From: Burkholderia catarinensis
GTDB taxonomy: Bacteria; Pseudomonadota; Gammaproteobacteria; Burkholderiales; Burkholderiaceae
Assembly (NCBI RefSeq): GCF_001883705.2
Contig: NZ_MDEQ02000019.1
Coordinates: 1 to 64,000 of the forward strand
Direction: 5' to 3'
Length of the DNA: 64,000 nt
Both the position numbers and the translations under genes were made by a program. The notes beneath the pieces were generated by a model, which saw only the letters and a program-made list of their open reading frames with translations, was not told the origin of the DNA and ran no database searches. The first letter of the stretch is position 1, and every line of letters starts with the position of its first letter. Positions 61,980-64,000 of the stretch are shown piece by piece.

Positions 61980-62381
61980 TTACTGCGTAGCGCCCTGGGC
62001 CGATGCACCGCCCTCCGCGCCGACCGATGCGCCGCCTTCGGTCGCCTCGCCGGCCTTCGCCTTCGCCGAACCGACATGGCTCTTGGCCGACTTCGCCGCA
62101 TGCTTCGTATGCTTCTTGGCCGAGTGGACGGCCGACGACGCCGTATCCTTCGCGCCGTCGGCTGCCGCGCCGACCGCATCGGTTGCACCGCCGACCGCAT
62201 TGCCCGACGCGTTCGCGCCGGCACTGCCCTGCACCCCTGCGCCGACACCCGCCGCCGGCGTCTGCGCCTGCACGCCGGCACCGGCTGCGCCCTGCGCCGC
62301 CGTGCTCGTCTGGGCAAACGCAGCCGAAGTGGCAAACGCCGTCAGCGCGGCACCGATCAGCATCGTACGAATCTTGGACAT
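61980..62381 (-). CDS. Ala/Gly-rich exported protein of unknown function
   Basis: A 133-residue protein with a signal peptide (1 to about 23, cleavage AFA-QT). The mature part is low-complexity: Ala-, Gly-, Val- and Gln-rich with a central Lys/His/Ser stretch (HSAKKHTKHAAKSAKSH) that resembles the Lys/Ala-rich tails of histone-like or surface proteins. No family can be named. The start at 62381 follows a ribosome-like GAGGAGAA. Confidence 0.8.
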   Translation of the reverse strand: MSKIRTMLIGAALTAFATSAAFAQTSTAAQGAAGAGVQAQTPAAGVGAGVQGSAGANASGNAVGGATDAVGAAADGAKDTASSAVHSAKKHTKHAAKSAKSHVGSAKAKAGEATEGGASVGAEGGASAQGATQ

Positions 62382-62650
62382 GGCAATTCTCCTCGAGAAG
62401 TTGTGAGCCCGGACCGCAGCGATGCGGTCCGTCGCGTCCCCGCCGCAACACGCAGCAGGTACGACAAAAGACCCGCGGTCCGCCCGGCCGGTTCTCGAAT
62501 CTCTCAGACTGTTACCCACCGTTTCATTTGCTGACGATTGGCTCACAGTCCTTAACAACTGCGTCGCGCGGCCGCCCGCGCTCGCGCGCCGGCCCGCGGT
62601 GCCGTATGATGCGGGGCGATTCCTTCCGCGCATTGCGCACCTTCTTCGTC

Positions 62651-62869
62651 ATGCCCAACCTGGATTTCACGCTGACCGGCGAATACGTCGAGCTGCACAA
62701 CCTTCTCAAGATCACCGGTCTCGCGGACAGCGGCGGCACCGCGAAGCTGATCGTCGCGTCCGGCGCGGTGAAAGTCGACGGCGCGGTCGAGCTTCGCAAG
62801 ACCTGCAAGATCCGCGCGGGCCAGGTCGTCTTGCTCGGCGACACGCGCATCGCAGTGCGCGAAGCCTAG
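62651..62869 (+). CDS. S4-domain RNA-binding protein, YbcJ-like
   Basis: A 72-residue single S4 domain: FTLTGEYVELHNLLKITGLA, SGGTAKLIVASGAVKVDG and RAGQVVLLGDTRI. YbcJ-type proteins bind RNA, but the target is unknown. The ATG at 62651 is the family start. Confidence 0.9.
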   Translation: MPNLDFTLTGEYVELHNLLKITGLADSGGTAKLIVASGAVKVDGAVELRKTCKIRAGQVVLLGDTRIAVREA

Positions 62870-63001
62870 GGTCGGTTCCCCCTGCGCACGACATGGCCAT
62901 CGGCGCACGCGTTCGACACGGTACGAATAAAGCCGTAAGCTGATCGCCTCTCAAAATAAATACATATAGCGCGGGCCCGCACCCGCGCGAGCGCCCATTC
63001 C

Positions 63002-64000
63002 ATGTCGCATTCCGGTCTTACGCGGACGGCCGCCGCGCCGCCGTCGCTGTCCAGTCACGCCGCCGATACCGCGCGCCTCGCCGCGCCGCTCGCGATCGCA
63101 CAGCTCTCGCAGATGGCGATGAGCGTCACCGACACGGTGCTGCTCGGTTCGCTCGGCCCCGATTCGCTCGCAGCAGGCGGGCTCGGCGCGAACTTCTTCT
63201 TCGTCATCGTGACCGTGCTGCAAGGCGTGCTGTCGTCGGTCAGCGTCAGCGTCGCGCATGCGCGCGGCGCCAAGGCCGACGAGCGCGTGCCGCACATCTA
63301 CTGGACCGGCTTCGTGCTGTCCGTGCTGCTCGCGATTCCGGCCATCATCGCGCTGTCGCTGTCCGAACCGATCCTGCTGATGTTCCACGAGCCGCCGCTG
63401 CTCGCGCATCACGTCGGCGAATACACGGGCATCCTGCGCTTCGCCGCGCTCGGCAGCCTGATCGGCGTCGGCCTGATGCGCGCATTCCTGCCCGCGATCG
63501 GCGCGGCACGCCGGCTGCTGTGGGTGTCGATCGGCGGCGTCGGCGTGAACGGCGTGCTGAACTACGGGCTGATCCACGGCGCGTTCGGGCTGCCGCGCCT
63601 CGGCTTCCTCGGTTCGGCGGTCGCGACGACGATCACGATCTGGCTCACCGCGCTCGCACTGATCTCGCTGCTTCACGGCCGGCAACGCTTCCGTCATTTC
63701 GTGACCGCCGCGCGCCCGAAGCTGCCCGTGATGGGCGAGCTGATCGGTATCGGCTGGCCGGTAGCGATCACGTACGGGGTCGAATCGACGCTGTTCCTCG
63801 CGACCGGCCTGACCATCGGCGTGCTCGGCGCGACGTCGCTTGCCGCGCACCAGATCGCGCTGAACGTCGCGTCGTTGGCGTTCATGGTGCCGCTCGCGAT
63901 CGGCCAGGCCGCCAACGTGCGGGTCGGCTACTGGGTCGGCGCAGGCGCGCCCGTCGCCGCGCGGCATGCGGGCTTCGTCGCGCTCGGCCTCGGCGTCGCG
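63002..64000 (+). CDS. MATE family multidrug efflux transporter (cut by window end)
   Basis: The 333 codons inside the window encode the N-terminal three quarters of a NorM-like MATE exporter, with repeated membrane segments and the patterns AAPLAIAQLSQMAMSVTDT, GLMRAFLPAIGAAR and GWPVAITYGVESTLFLATG, and HQIALNVASLAFMVPLAIG. MATE proteins export drugs or toxic metabolites using Na+ or H+ gradients. The frame is open to the last base of the window and no stop is seen. Confidence 0.93.
   Translation, partial: MSHSGLTRTAAAPPSLSSHAADTARLAAPLAIAQLSQMAMSVTDTVLLGSLGPDSLAAGGLGANFFFVIVTVLQGVLSSVSVSVAHARGAKADERVPHIYWTGFVLSVLLAIPAIIALSLSEPILLMFHEPPLLAHHVGEYTGILRFAALGSLIGVGLMRAFLPAIGAARRLLWVSIGGVGVNGVLNYGLIHGAFGLPRLGFLGSAVATTITIWLTALALISLLHGRQRFRHFVTAARPKLPVMGELIGIGWPVAITYGVESTLFLATGLTIGVLGATSLAAHQIALNVASLAFMVPLAIGQAANVRVGYWVGAGAPVAARHAGFVALGLGVA

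Overview
The window is high-GC bacterial chromosome whose gene content and order match the beta-proteobacterial genus Burkholderia, probably the B. cepacia complex. This is inferred from the long yceD-to-nagZ core block, the earP-efp pair with Arg32 in EF-P, the uvrC-pgsA-tRNA-Gly-tRNA-Cys cluster and the protein sequences themselves; I could not run a search. About 70 protein genes, six tRNAs, two gene remnants and a set of hairpin terminators can be supported. No rRNA, CRISPR array, intact prophage or intact insertion sequence was seen.

Layout. (1) 1-2100: a copper/cytochrome-oxidase assembly trio (SCO, PCu(A)C, CtaG). (2) 2100-7800: small housekeeping and regulatory genes: an ElaA acetyltransferase, pirin with a divergent LysR regulator, free-methionine-R-sulfoxide reductase, a ParD-like gene overlapping map, an XRE-cupin regulator and a GNAT enzyme. 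(3) 7800-11550: the only accessory-looking stretch. It holds a heptanucleotide repeat array, a terpene synthase C-terminal remnant, a TlpA/outer-membrane-protein/DUF2946 group, about 0.5 kb with no recognisable gene, and an integrase N-terminal fragment beside tRNA-Cys. (4) 11548-14925: tRNA-Cys, three tandem tRNA-Gly, pgsA and uvrC. (5) 15000-18535: earP, efp and an NtrC-type regulator with an altered GAFTGA loop. (6) 18705-38481: nearly 20 kb of co-oriented minus-strand core genes: yceD-rpmF-plsX-fabH-fabD-fabG-acpP-fabF (fatty acid synthesis), ygfX-like, rpoE-rseA-rseB-degQ (envelope stress), a glutaredoxin-like gene, lepA-lepB-rnc-era-recO-pdxJ-acpS-nagZ. (7) 38700-43200: maf and an RsmI-like methylase (plus strand), then sppA-Rieske-gph-rluC (minus). 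(8) 43200-51200: a long leader and rne, then moaA-mobA-moeA (molybdenum cofactor), a small membrane protein and a GNAT gene. (9) 51200-57200: rmuC, a 2-hydroxyacid dehydrogenase, a NhaD-type antiporter, a lone LutC-like gene and pncB, all minus strand. (10) 57400-64000: fdxA, two tRNA-Asn, creA, an AraC regulator, azlCD, a gene of unknown function behind a strong stem-loop, an Ala-rich secreted protein, an S4 RNA-binding protein and a MATE transporter cut by the window end.

Most of the window is ordinary core genome and I found no clear new multigene system. The most interesting points are the terpene synthase remnant behind short tandem repeats, the ParD-like gene translationally coupled to map without a toxin, the GAFDGA substitution in the NtrC-type regulator, the unassigned TlpA/OMP/DUF2946 cluster beside a tRNA-Cys integration scar, and several well-defined palindromes and attenuator-like hairpins.
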